From the NCBI GenBank assembly GCA_910579585.1, contig CAJTVA010000001.1, positions 1-64,000 of the forward strand: DNA of 64,000 nucleotides, given 5' to 3'. Of this stretch, positions 1-8,594 are shown one piece after another. The stretch is from an uncultured Christensenella sp. Its GTDB lineage: Bacteria; Bacillota; Clostridia; Christensenellales; Borkfalkiaceae. Below the pieces are notes generated by a model. It was not told the origin of the DNA. It saw only the letters and a program-made list of their open reading frames with translations, and made no database searches. The number at the start of each line of letters is the position of its first letter. Position 1 is the first letter of the stretch. A program made the position numbers and the translations under genes.

Positions 1-90
1 TGCGGTGCGCAAGATAATATTACAAGCGCAAGCGCTTTATATATATTTGTCCGTTCGTTAAAACGTCGTTTTCGGGCGTTTTTGCGAATG

Positions 91-137
91 GGCGGGGGAG
101 TATCGCAAATTCGGGATACTCCCCAATGTATTTTTTT
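91..137 (+). terminator. Rho-independent terminator
   Basis: Ten-pair stem (95-104 with 115-124) followed by a seven-T run at 131-137. It probably ends transcription arriving from a gene left of the window, and insulates the gene starting at 162. Bases 1-90 hold nothing else I can name. Confidence 0.7.
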
Positions 138-161
138 CGGGCAGTAACAATAAAATAATAT

Positions 162-1100
162 ATGCCGAAATTGAAAATACGCGTAAATAAAAAGAAATTT
201 TTACGATTTTTGATATTTGCACTCTGTTTTTCAGTGTTGATTGCCGTGCCGATTATGGCGGCTTTCAGTAAAACGGGCGAAGCTGACAGCGGGGATAATA
301 TGTCCGTTTTAAGCCTGTGGCAGATTGACGGTTTTGAGGGCGGAAAGGGTTCGAGGGCAACCTATTTGCAGAATATCGGCGATGATTTTTCAAAAAAAGG
401 CGGGTGTTACGTTACCGTGACCGCCATTACTGCCGATGCGGCGAGAATGAACCTTTCGGCGGGAAACGTGCCCGATTTGATATCTTACGGCGCAGGTACG
501 TACGGAATAGAGAGCTATCTGCGCGGAGATGCCCCGTACTATAACTGGTGCCACGGCGGATATTGCTTTTTAACGTTGGATACGAGCGCAAACTTCGAAG
601 ATATTACTACCGAAAACCTTATAATCAACGGCGGAACGGACAATCTGGTCGGCGCGGCGGCGCTACTTTGCGGAGTGAACGGGGCGGAGGTTGCAAAGCC
701 GACCGGCGCGTATGTAAAGCTTATCAACGGCGAATATAAGTATCTTTTGGGAACGCAGAGAGATATTTTCAGACTGAGAACTCGCGGTGTAGCGTTTTTC
801 GTAAAGCCTGTGACGGAATTCAACGATTTGTATCAGAATATTTCGGTTACTGCTTCCGACGCGAAAAAGAGAACTTACGCAAACAGATTTGTTAACTATC
901 TTTCGGGGCGCTGTGACGAGGTTTCTAGGCTTGGTCTTATGGCGAAGGGGCAGAACCTTTACGACGACGAGATGCGTTGTATGGAGGGGCTGAACTATGA
1001 AAATAAGTTGACTTTGCCTGTAAGCGAAAACGTCAAAAAGCAAATTGATAGCGCGATTTCAAATTGTGATATAAATTTGTTGAAAAATTTAATTAATTAA
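162..1100 (+). CDS. Membrane-anchored extracellular solute-binding-like protein
   Basis: Protein of 312 residues. A basic N-terminus (MPKLKIRVNKKK) is followed by one hydrophobic segment (about residues 14-34), which is a signal anchor or uncleaved signal peptide. There is no lipobox cysteine. The exported part resembles the N-lobe of ABC-type sugar-binding proteins: LSLWQIDGFEGG, a strand and helix, then GNVPDLISYG, the usual PDL(I/V) region of such proteins. It is shorter than typical family members (400 or more residues) and no permease or ATPase gene lies beside it, so a transport role is uncertain; it may be an orphan binding or sensing protein. No clear ribosome binding site precedes the ATG. 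It appears to be a single-gene unit between the terminator at 91-137 and murB. Confidence 0.6.
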   Translation: MPKLKIRVNKKKFLRFLIFALCFSVLIAVPIMAAFSKTGEADSGDNMSVLSLWQIDGFEGGKGSRATYLQNIGDDFSKKGGCYVTVTAITADAARMNLSAGNVPDLISYGAGTYGIESYLRGDAPYYNWCHGGYCFLTLDTSANFEDITTENLIINGGTDNLVGAAALLCGVNGAEVAKPTGAYVKLINGEYKYLLGTQRDIFRLRTRGVAFFVKPVTEFNDLYQNISVTASDAKKRTYANRFVNYLSGRCDEVSRLGLMAKGQNLYDDEMRCMEGLNYENKLTLPVSENVKKQIDSAISNCDINLLKNLIN

Positions 1101-1143
1101 TTGAAATAAGCCTAAAAAAATGTTAATATGTAAGAGGTGGAAT

Positions 1144-2037
1144 TTGGAAAAAGTTGAGCGCATTGTAAAAACCGTGAAATCGGAGGAAAATTTCGACTTT
1201 TCTAAGCACACTACATACGGACTTGGCGGAAAAGCAAAAATCTGCTACTACCCAGAAAACGAAGAAGAAGCCGTTGCGGTCTACAAATACATTAAAAAAT
1301 GCGGCGAAAAGTTCATAATTTTGGGTAAAGGCTCTAACGTTTTGCCCTCCGACGAATTTTACGACGGTGCGGTAATTTCCACAAAGTTCTTGCAGGGCGT
1401 GGAGACCGACGGCAACTGCCTTAGAATTTCGAGCGGTACGACCGTTTCAACTCTTTTAAATTACTGCGTTAAAAACGGTATAGCGGGCTTCGAATATCTT
1501 GCGGGAATTCCTGCAAGTATAGGCGGGCTGGTGCTTATGAACGGCGGAATTAACAATAAACATATAGAAAGCAATATTCTGTCTGTCAGGTTGTTCGACG
1601 GAAAAATACGCGAATTTTCACATAAAAATTGCAATTTTGGCAATAAACATAGTACTATGTCTGACATAAACGCTTTAATTTTGGCGGTTTATGCAGGGTT
1701 CGAGCGGGAAAAGCCGGAAAGCGTTGAAAAAAACATAAATTATTTTTTGGAACTTAGGCGGGGGCAGCCGAAAGGGAAAAGCTGTGGATGCGTGTTTAAG
1801 AACCCCGAGGGAGCAAGCGCGGGAAAGCTTATTGACGAAGCGGGTTTGAAAGGGCTTGCTTTCGGCGGGGCTTGCGTGAGCTGTGAGCACGCGAATTTCA
1901 TAATAAATAACGGCGGTCGGGCGAGCGACGTGCGCATGCTTATACGAACCGTTAAAAGCGCCGTTTACGAGAAATTCGGCGTAGACCTCGAAGAAGAGGT
2001 CGTTTACATAGGTGAATTTAATGAACTTAACTGCTGA
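1144..2037 (+). CDS. murB: UDP-N-acetylenolpyruvoylglucosamine reductase MurB
   Basis: Second committed step of peptidoglycan precursor synthesis: NADPH reduction of UDP-GlcNAc-enolpyruvate to UDP-MurNAc, FAD-dependent, cytosolic. Visible: TTYGLGGKA near the N-terminus, FAD-binding GKGSNVL, and GFEYLAGIPASIGG. SCGCVFKNP is the active-site stretch, where the general acid is usually Ser but here is Cys (residue 216). The C-terminal EEEV glutamate is present. I chose the TTG at 1144 because AAGAGGTGG lies directly before it; an upstream ATG at 1120 has no such site. Length 297 is normal for the short class. Codons for residues 169-175 (HSTMSDI) are a copy of the dispersed palindromic repeat. The end overlaps the start of the PHP gene. 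Confidence 0.93.
   Translation: MEKVERIVKTVKSEENFDFSKHTTYGLGGKAKICYYPENEEEAVAVYKYIKKCGEKFIILGKGSNVLPSDEFYDGAVISTKFLQGVETDGNCLRISSGTTVSTLLNYCVKNGIAGFEYLAGIPASIGGLVLMNGGINNKHIESNILSVRLFDGKIREFSHKNCNFGNKHSTMSDINALILAVYAGFEREKPESVEKNINYFLELRRGQPKGKSCGCVFKNPEGASAGKLIDEAGLKGLAFGGACVSCEHANFIINNGGRASDVRMLIRTVKSAVYEKFGVDLEEEVVYIGEFNELNC
1645..1670 (-). repeat. Dispersed dual-palindrome repeat, copy 1 (inside murB)
   Basis: Read on the - strand, this contains TATGTCAGACATA overlapping CATAGTACTATG by four bases. It is the most regular copy in the window and the only one in this orientation. It is read in frame in murB as HSTMSDI. Confidence 0.8.
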
Positions 2038-2797
2038 TTATCATACTCATACGCCGTACTCCCACGGCAAAAATACGGTTTGGGAGAATGCAAAGGAAGC
2101 AAAAAGGCGCGGACTGAAAGAGTTGGGAATTACCGACCACGGGTTTAACCATATTCTTTTCGGTTTGAAGCGAAAAAGACTTAAAGATTTAAGGGCGGAA
2201 ATAGACGAAGCGGAAAAGATTACGGGCGTTAAAATTCTTATGGGAATGGAGAGTAACCTTATATCATTAGACGGCGAAACCGATATGAAAGAAAGCGATT
2301 TACAGTACTTCGATTTGTTTCTTTGCGGTATACATGAGGTTTTAAGGTATAAAACGCTGTCCGACTTCTACAATATCACTTTTAAGAATTATATGGCGTA
2401 CAAGTTCGGAAGGACTCCGTCGGACAAGGTTATTAAGAATACGACGAAAGCCTATGTCAACACTATAAAAAATAACCCGGTAGATATTTTAACCCACATC
2501 AACTACAAGTGTTATTGCGACCTTGTGGAAGTTGCCAAGTGTTGCGCGGACTACGGGACTTATATCGAAATTAATACTAAAAAGCGGCACGTTTCCGCCG
2601 AAGAGTTGAACAAGATGGCGGCGACAGGGGTGCGATTCGTAATAGATTCCGACGCACACTCCGCCGACAGGGTGGGCGATACGAAAATCGCCGAAGAAAT
2701 TTTGAAAGAGTCGAACGTTCCTTTGGCGCAGATAGACAATATCGACGGTAGGTTGCCGAAATTCAGGTTTGCGGAATATAAGTCGAAAAACTTATAA
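2021..2797 (+). CDS. PHP-domain phosphoesterase (histidinol-phosphatase-like)
   Basis: PHP-superfamily metal-dependent phosphoesterase of about 258 residues. Metal-binding motifs in order: DYHTHTPYSHG at the N-terminus, ITDHG, GMESNLI, CGIHE, THINYKC and IDSDAH near the C-terminus, i.e. the usual His/Asp/Glu set of a trinuclear site. The fold fits histidinol phosphatase or YcdX-like enzymes, and the substrate cannot be read from sequence. The start at 2021 is preceded by AGGTG and sits inside the end of murB, so the two are translationally coupled. An in-frame GTG at 2012 is the alternative. No histidine-biosynthesis genes lie nearby, so a general phosphatase role is as likely as HisK. Confidence 0.8.
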   Translation: MNLTADYHTHTPYSHGKNTVWENAKEAKRRGLKELGITDHGFNHILFGLKRKRLKDLRAEIDEAEKITGVKILMGMESNLISLDGETDMKESDLQYFDLFLCGIHEVLRYKTLSDFYNITFKNYMAYKFGRTPSDKVIKNTTKAYVNTIKNNPVDILTHINYKCYCDLVEVAKCCADYGTYIEINTKKRHVSAEELNKMAATGVRFVIDSDAHSADRVGDTKIAEEILKESNVPLAQIDNIDGRLPKFRFAEYKSKNL

Positions 2798-2865
2798 CAT
2801 TGAGCGGCGGGCGGTTGCGCGGTGCTACTCCGTGCGGGGCGCGCGGTTAAATAATTTTAGTTGAA

Positions 2866-3816
2866 ATGTTGAATTTTACCGAAGAAATTAAAAACGAAAT
2901 AACATTAAAGCCGGTTTCGGGAGAGTGCGCGCGGGCAATTCTGTCCGCGTTTATCCGCACGAGCGGAAGCATTATTTCCAGAGGCGGCTTTTTCGGTTTC
3001 GAGCTTGTGACCGAAAACGAGCGCACCGCAGAGTTCTTTTTGAACCTTTTGGAAGAAGTTTTCAGTCTTTCGCTGACAGTATCAGGCGCGAAGTTCGATA
3101 TTCTGAGCGGAAAAGACAAGCTTGCTTTCGAGTGCGCCGACGAAAAGACCGACAGGCTGTTAAAAGAGCTTAATATCGTTGCCGAGGACGGGGACGGGGC
3201 TTTTCTTAATTTTTCCGTAGGAGAGGACAATTTGTCAACCGACGATTGTAAGCTGAATTTTATTAAGGGAGCTTTCCTCGGCGGCGGAAGTTGCACTTTG
3301 CCCGAGGACGGCGTTTTCAGTCGGACGGGGTATCATTTCGAGGTTGTTTTTTCAAACAAAATCACCGCAAACGACTTTCTCGACTTGTTGTGCGGGTTTG
3401 AAATTCTGGCAAAACTCGTTTCCCGCAAGGATAAATGGGTGGTATATGTTAAAAGCAAGGCTGTGATTTCGGATATCCTGGCGGCGATTGGGTGTGAAAA
3501 GTGTCTTTCAAGGCTGAACAGGGTTGTTGAGCTGAAAGACAGGAAGAACAACGCAAACAGGGTGAATAACTGTTCGGTTTCAAACATCGACAAGACGGTT
3601 ACAGCTTCGGTAAATCAGGTGAGGGCGATAGAGGTCATTTCGCAAACGATAGGGTTACAGAGTTTGGACAAGGCGCTTTTCGAGGTGGCGGAGTGCCGAC
3701 TTGCCGACAAAAACGCGTCGATGCAGGAACTTGCAAAGCGGCTGAACGTGTCGAAGAGTTGCTTAAACCACAGAATGAGAAGACTTGCCGAGATTGCGGC
3801 GTCCCTTACGGACTGA
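2866..3816 (+). CDS. whiA: WhiA-type DNA-binding protein
   Basis: WhiA combines a LAGLIDADG-homing-endonuclease-like N-terminal fold with a C-terminal helix-turn-helix. It is almost universal in Gram-positives and is linked to cell division and sporulation control. Visible: N-terminal EEIKNEI helix and AILSAFIRTSGSI, a second module with FIKGAFLGGGS, NNCSVSNIDKT in the linker, and the C-terminal HTH with SMQELAKRLNVSKSCLNHRMRRL. Length 316 is normal. No convincing ribosome binding site precedes the ATG. The 68-base gap before it holds only a GC-rich imperfect hairpin. It is followed after ten bases by dnaE. Confidence 0.92.
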   Translation: MLNFTEEIKNEITLKPVSGECARAILSAFIRTSGSIISRGGFFGFELVTENERTAEFFLNLLEEVFSLSLTVSGAKFDILSGKDKLAFECADEKTDRLLKELNIVAEDGDGAFLNFSVGEDNLSTDDCKLNFIKGAFLGGGSCTLPEDGVFSRTGYHFEVVFSNKITANDFLDLLCGFEILAKLVSRKDKWVVYVKSKAVISDILAAIGCEKCLSRLNRVVELKDRKNNANRVNNCSVSNIDKTVTASVNQVRAIEVISQTIGLQSLDKALFEVAECRLADKNASMQELAKRLNVSKSCLNHRMRRLAEIAASLTD

Positions 3817-3826
3817 GGAAGAATTT

Positions 3827-6800
3827 ATGACTGATTTCGTACATTTACATTTGCACACGGAATACTCGCTTCTGGACGGCGCGTGCAAGATTGACAACCT
3901 TATAGACTACTGCAAAAAGAACGGTATCGACACCGTTTGTATAACCGACCACGGAAATATGTACGGCACGCTTCAACTTGCCGAAAAAGCGTATCAAGCG
4001 GGAATAAAGTACATAATAGGCTGTGAATTTTATATGACAGCCAATATGAACGACAAGACGTCGAACACTGCCGAGCACCTTATTCTGCTTGCAAAAAACA
4101 AGGCCGGGTATAAAAACCTGGTTCAGTTGGACTCGATGGCTTTCGTGGACGGGTTCTATTATAAGCCGAAAATCGATTACAAGGTTTTAAAAGAGCATTC
4201 CGACGGTGTAATATGTCTTTCCGCGTGTATTGCGGGGGGCGTGCCGAGGCGGTTGCTTTCCGGCGATTACGAAGGCGCAAAAAAGCTTGCGTTGGAACTT
4301 CAAGACATTTTCGGGGAAGATTTTTATATCGAAGTTCAAAACCACGGAATAGAGGAAGAACGGCGGGTTCTGCCACTATTATTGAAGCTTGCGGACGACA
4401 TAGGCGCGGAAATCGTTGCAACGAACGACGTGCACTACCTCGGAAAAGAGGACGCCGAGATGCAGGACGTGCTGATGTGTATTCAGATGAAAAAGCAGCT
4501 CGACGACCCCAAGCGAATGAAGTTTTCTACGAACGAATTCTATTTTAAGACGGGCGATGAGATGGCGGCGCTTTTCCCTAACTTGCCGAAAGCCATTTCA
4601 AATACGCGCGTTATTGCCGACAAAGTGACAGAACCCGCGTTTAACCTTGATAAAAAGGGATATCCGATTAAGGATAAGACGCTTATTCCCGAATATTGTC
4701 CTCCCGACGGGTCAACAGCAGAGCAGTATCTGCGCAAACTTTCCGCAGAGGGGCTGAAAAAGCGATACGGCGATAAGCTTTCGAAAAGGGAGCTTGACAG
4801 GGAACAGTACGAGCTGGGTATTATCTGCGGAATGGGTTATGCAGATTATTACCTCGTCGTGTGGGACTTTATCAACTGGTCGAAAGAGCAGGGCATACCC
4901 GTAGGTCCCGGGCGCGGGTCGGGCGTTAGCTCAATTGTCGCCTATGCTATTGGCATTACCGACGTAGAGCCGTTGCAATACGACCTGCTTTTCGAGCGGT
5001 TTTTGAACCCCGACCGTGTGTCGATGCCCGACTTCGATATTGACTTCTGTACGGACAGGCGTGAAGAGACCATAGAATACGTAAGGCAGAAATACGGAGT
5101 GGAAAACGTTTGCCAGATTGTCACTTTCGGCACTATGGCGGCGAAAAACTCTATAAAAGACGTAGGTCGTGTCATGCGCGTGCCATATTCCGAGACCGAC
5201 AGGCTTACCAAGATTATGGACGGAAAGACGTCTATCGGAGACCTTTTGGGAAGGCGGCTTGACAGTGCCTTGGCGAAGTTCGAAAAGGAGACCGACGAGG
5301 ACAAAAAAGCCGAACTCGAAAGCAAGTACAACGATTTAAAGGCTGTAAGAAACAGCGAATTTTGCAGTATATACGAGACAGACGACACACTTAAACGTGT
5401 CATAGATATGGCGCTTAAAATCGAGGGTATGCCCCGTCAGACGGGTATGCACGCGGCGGGCGTCGTTATCTGCCAAAAGAGAATTGCGGACAACGTGCCC
5501 CTTTCCAGGAACGGCGAGGACATTACTACGCAATTCGTCGCAAAGGAAATAGAGGCACTAGGAATGCTGAAAATGGACTTCCTTGCGCTGGTTACTTTGA
5601 CGGATATCAAAAAGTGCGTCGATTACATTAAGGAAGATTTCGGGATTGACGTTGACTTCGTAAAAATAGGTTACGAGGATGCGGGCGCGTATTCGCTGAT
5701 TGCCGAGGGCGACACGGACGGGGTGTTCCAGCTCGAAGCCGGTGGTATGAAAAGGTTTATGAAAACCCTTAAACCCGACACTTTGGAGGACCTTATAGCG
5801 GGCGTTTCGTTATACCGCCCCGGGCCGATGAAGTTTATCGACAGTTTCTGCGCGCGCAAGCACGGGCAGGAGCCGATAATTTACGACTGCCCGCAAGAAG
5901 AGAAGATTTTAAAAGTCACTTACGGCATACCCGTTTATCAGGAACAGGTTATGCAGATTTTCCAGGACCTTGCGGGGTTCTCGCTAGGTGAAGCAGACCT
6001 CGTGCGGCGCGCGATGGGTAAAAAAGACAAAAAGACGCTGATGGCGCAAAAGGAGAAGTTCATTAACGGCGGCGTCAGCGATATTAACGGAAGTAAAATC
6101 GTCGGGTGCGTAAGTAACGGAATTTATGCGGATATTGCCAACAAGATATTCGGGGATATGGAAGGATTTGCGTCTTACGCGTTCAATAAATCGCATGCGG
6201 CGGCGTATGCGACGCTTGCGTATCAAACCGCGTGGCTGAAAAAATATTACTGCAAAGAATTTATCTGCGCGCTGTTGAACAACCGTTTAAACAAGATTGA
6301 CGAAATTACGAAATATGTTCTGTATCTGAAAGACAAAAAATACAAGGTTCTGCCACCAGACATCAATAAGAGCCGTTCGGTTTTCAGAGTTGAAAAAGAC
6401 GGCGTGCGGTTCGGACTTTCCGCCTTGAAAGGCGTAGGTCAGGGCGTTATCGACAATATTATTTCCGAAAGAGAAAAGAACGGCGATTTCAAAGACTTCC
6501 CCGACTTTGTTTCGCGCTGTATAGCAGATTTGAATTCCCGACTTGTAGAGGGGCTCATTTATGCGGGTGCGTTTGACGAAATGGGCGTGCCGCGTTCGCA
6601 GTTGGCGTTGGTTTACGAAGACCTTTGCGCTCGCGCAAAAGCCATAAACAAGCAAAAGAGCGGAGCGCAGATGAGCCTTTTCGGGGATTTTATTGAGGAC
6701 GAAAAGCTGGAAGTGACCTATCCTAACGTGCCCGAGTTGGAGCCAAGCGAAAAGCTTGCAAAGGAAAAAGAAGTTTTGGGCGTTTACGTCAGCGGTCACC

Positions 6801-7420
6801 CTTTCGAAAAGTATCTTAATAAAGTGGACGGGTGCAACTTCGACTGTTCGTTTATGTCCGACTACGTAGAGGACGAAGAAGGCAACAGGACATATAACCG
6901 CATTCAGGACGGTATGAGAATTACTATGGCGGGTATAATCGGCTCTTTCAGGCGCACGACGACCAAGCGGACGGGTGCGTTTATGGCTTTCCTCAATATC
7001 GAAGACGTTTACGGGAGCCTTGAATGCGTGTGCTTCCCTGCGGTTTACGAAAAGGTGAAGCCTTACGTCGGGAACGACAAGATTGTAAAAATTACGGGCA
7101 AGCTGGACGTGGACGCCGAAAAGGGTATGAGCTGTATAATAGACGAGCTTGTTGAATTGGATTTAAACGACGGGAACTCCAAGCCCGAAAATGCGCCCGC
7201 GCGGAAGCGGGAAGTGTTATGGTTAAAGGCGACTGCGCTTGACGACAAGACGTTCGACGAGCTTTTAAGCACGCTTTCTAACTACGAGGGGCAGACCCTT
7301 TGCAAGATTGTACGCGGCGATAAAAAATACACCTTCCCTACGGGAATTAACTATTGCAGGGGACTTTTGGCGGAACTTTATTCTATTTTGGAGCAGACCG
7401 ACGTAAAATACGTTGAATAA
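3827..7420 (+). CDS. dnaE: DNA polymerase III alpha subunit (DnaE)
   Basis: C-family replicative or error-prone DNA polymerase subunit, 1197 residues. An N-terminal PHP domain starts at HLHTEYSLLDG and includes DHGNMYG. The palm has PDFDIDFC with the catalytic aspartates and the upstream GPGRGSG motif. Fingers, helix-hairpin-helix and a C-terminal OB domain follow. There is no PolC-type exonuclease insertion, so this is DnaE; Clostridia usually carry PolC as well. I chose ATG 3827 because GAGGAAG lies six bases upstream and MTDFVHLHLH is the normal family start; upstream in-frame codons run into whiA. Probably co-transcribed with whiA. Confidence 0.96.
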   Translation: MTDFVHLHLHTEYSLLDGACKIDNLIDYCKKNGIDTVCITDHGNMYGTLQLAEKAYQAGIKYIIGCEFYMTANMNDKTSNTAEHLILLAKNKAGYKNLVQLDSMAFVDGFYYKPKIDYKVLKEHSDGVICLSACIAGGVPRRLLSGDYEGAKKLALELQDIFGEDFYIEVQNHGIEEERRVLPLLLKLADDIGAEIVATNDVHYLGKEDAEMQDVLMCIQMKKQLDDPKRMKFSTNEFYFKTGDEMAALFPNLPKAISNTRVIADKVTEPAFNLDKKGYPIKDKTLIPEYCPPDGSTAEQYLRKLSAEGLKKRYGDKLSKRELDREQYELGIICGMGYADYYLVVWDFINWSKEQGIPVGPGRGSGVSSIVAYAIGITDVEPLQYDLLFERFLNPDRVSMPDFDIDFCTDRREETIEYVRQKYGVENVCQIVTFGTMAAKNSIKDVGRVMRVPYSETDRLTKIMDGKTSIGDLLGRRLDSALAKFEKETDEDKKAELESKYNDLKAVRNSEFCSIYETDDTLKRVIDMALKIEGMPRQTGMHAAGVVICQKRIADNVPLSRNGEDITTQFVAKEIEALGMLKMDFLALVTLTDIKKCVDYIKEDFGIDVDFVKIGYEDAGAYSLIAEGDTDGVFQLEAGGMKRFMKTLKPDTLEDLIAGVSLYRPGPMKFIDSFCARKHGQEPIIYDCPQEEKILKVTYGIPVYQEQVMQIFQDLAGFSLGEADLVRRAMGKKDKKTLMAQKEKFINGGVSDINGSKIVGCVSNGIYADIANKIFGDMEGFASYAFNKSHAAAYATLAYQTAWLKKYYCKEFICALLNNRLNKIDEITKYVLYLKDKKYKVLPPDINKSRSVFRVEKDGVRFGLSALKGVGQGVIDNIISEREKNGDFKDFPDFVSRCIADLNSRLVEGLIYAGAFDEMGVPRSQLALVYEDLCARAKAINKQKSGAQMSLFGDFIEDEKLEVTYPNVPELEPSEKLAKEKEVLGVYVSGHPFEKYLNKVDGCNFDCSFMSDYVEDEEGNRTYNRIQDGMRITMAGIIGSFRRTTTKRTGAFMAFLNIEDVYGSLECVCFPAVYEKVKPYVGNDKIVKITGKLDVDAEKGMSCIIDELVELDLNDGNSKPENAPARKREVLWLKATALDDKTFDELLSTLSNYEGQTLCKIVRGDKKYTFPTGINYCRGLLAELYSILEQTDVKYVE

Positions 7421-7451
7421 ACGATAAATCTGTGAAAGTTTACAAAAACTC

Positions 7452-7480
7452 TTGAAATTTGAATTTTGTTTTGTTATAAT
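7452..7480 (+). promoter_or_regulatory. Sigma-A promoter of pfkA
   Basis: TTGAAA, 17-base spacer, TATAAT. The predicted transcription start is near 7487, giving a leader of about 80 bases. Confidence 0.75.
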
Positions 7481-7502
7481 TATGTGCGGAATGATGAAAC
7501 AG

Positions 7503-7548
7503 GGTTTTGTGCGGCAAGGGGGCAGGCTTTAAGGCCGCGTACAAAACC
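7503..7548 (+). promoter_or_regulatory. Stable hairpin in the pfkA 5' leader
   Basis: GGTTTTGT (7503-7510) pairs with ACAAAACC (7541-7548), and GCGGC (7511-7515) pairs with GCCGC (7534-7538), with a two-base bulge. There is no T-run, so it is not a terminator. It lies just before the ribosome binding site (GGAGG at 7558-7562) and could affect mRNA stability or translation. Confidence 0.55.
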
Positions 7549-7568
7549 GAAACGTTTGGAGGTTTATA

Positions 7569-8531
7569 GTGAAAAGAATAGGCTTGCTTACGAGCGGTGG
7601 TGATGCTCCCGGTATGAATGCTTGTATACGCGCCGTCGTGCGTACTGCAATTTATTTCGGTATGGAAGTGTACGGTATCGAACGCGGCTATCAGGGTCTT
7701 ATCGACGACGAGATGGTGGCTATGGAAATGCGGTCCGTTTCAGATATCGTTCAAAGGGGCGGTACGAAATTAAGAACGGCGCGCTGCCTCGAGATGCTTA
7801 CCAAAGAAGGTCAAAAAAGGGCGGTTAAAACCCTTGAAGCGAGAGGTATCGACGGTCTTGTCGTAATAGGCGGAGACGGGTCTTTTCGCGGCGCGAAGTG
7901 CCTTTCCGAGGAATACGGAGTGCCGACTATCGGCATACCCGGCACAATCGACAACGACCTTGAATATACCGACTACACGCTTGGGTTCGATACTGCGGTA
8001 AACACCTGTATCGACGTTATTAATAAGTTGCGCGACACAATGACTTCGCATGAGAGAATTTCCGTCGTTGAGGTTATGGGTAGGCGTTGCGGCGATATCG
8101 CGCTGTTTGCGGGAATCGCAAGCGGTGCTGAAATTATCGTTGTGCCCGAAGTAGTTTTCAATCTTGACGATATTGTTATGAGAATTAACCGTTCGAGGGC
8201 GAACGGAAAGCACTCTAACATAGTCGTTGTTGCCGAGGGGGTTTGCACTGCGGACGAATTTGCAAAGCAATTGCAGTCTGTAACGACCTATTCGGTAAGA
8301 CCCACGACAATAGGGCATATTCAGCGCGGAGGGTCGCCGACTATGGCGGACAGAATGTTGGCTGCGCAGTTCGGCAACAAAGCGGTCAGGCTTTTAAACG
8401 AGGGAATCGGTAACAGGGTCGTAGGTATCCGCAAAAACGAAATTATCGATATGGATATTATTGAAGCGGTTAGTATGAAGAAGAAATTTAACTACGAGCT
8501 GTACGAAACTTTACAAATGATTTCTATGTAA
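7569..8531 (+). CDS. pfkA: ATP-dependent 6-phosphofructokinase
   Basis: Glycolytic phosphorylation of fructose 6-phosphate; cytosolic homotetramer. Motifs in order: GGDAPGMNACIRA, GGDGSFRGA (ATP site), PGTIDNDLEYTDYTLGFDTA containing the catalytic TIDND aspartate, and MGRRCGDIA. Length of 320 residues matches bacterial PfkA. The GTG start at 7569 is preceded by TTTGGAGG. It has its own promoter and a structured leader. A hairpin with a short T-run at 8546 separates it from the sugar kinase downstream. Glycine at the GGDGS position indicates ATP rather than pyrophosphate use by family rule. Confidence 0.95.
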   Translation: MKRIGLLTSGGDAPGMNACIRAVVRTAIYFGMEVYGIERGYQGLIDDEMVAMEMRSVSDIVQRGGTKLRTARCLEMLTKEGQKRAVKTLEARGIDGLVVIGGDGSFRGAKCLSEEYGVPTIGIPGTIDNDLEYTDYTLGFDTAVNTCIDVINKLRDTMTSHERISVVEVMGRRCGDIALFAGIASGAEIIVVPEVVFNLDDIVMRINRSRANGKHSNIVVVAEGVCTADEFAKQLQSVTTYSVRPTTIGHIQRGGSPTMADRMLAAQFGNKAVRLLNEGIGNRVVGIRKNEIIDMDIIEAVSMKKKFNYELYETLQMISM

Positions 8532-8545
8532 CATTGAAAAACTTT

Positions 8546-8573
8546 AAGCCGCTTTATTTATGGCGGCTTTTAC
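8546..8573 (+). terminator. Weak intrinsic terminator between pfkA and the pfkB-family gene
   Basis: AAGCCGC (8546-8552) pairs with GCGGCTT (8563-8569), followed by T-rich sequence. It is short, so partial read-through into the next gene is plausible. Confidence 0.55.
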
Positions 8574-8594
8574 TTTATAACAGGGGAAAAATAA

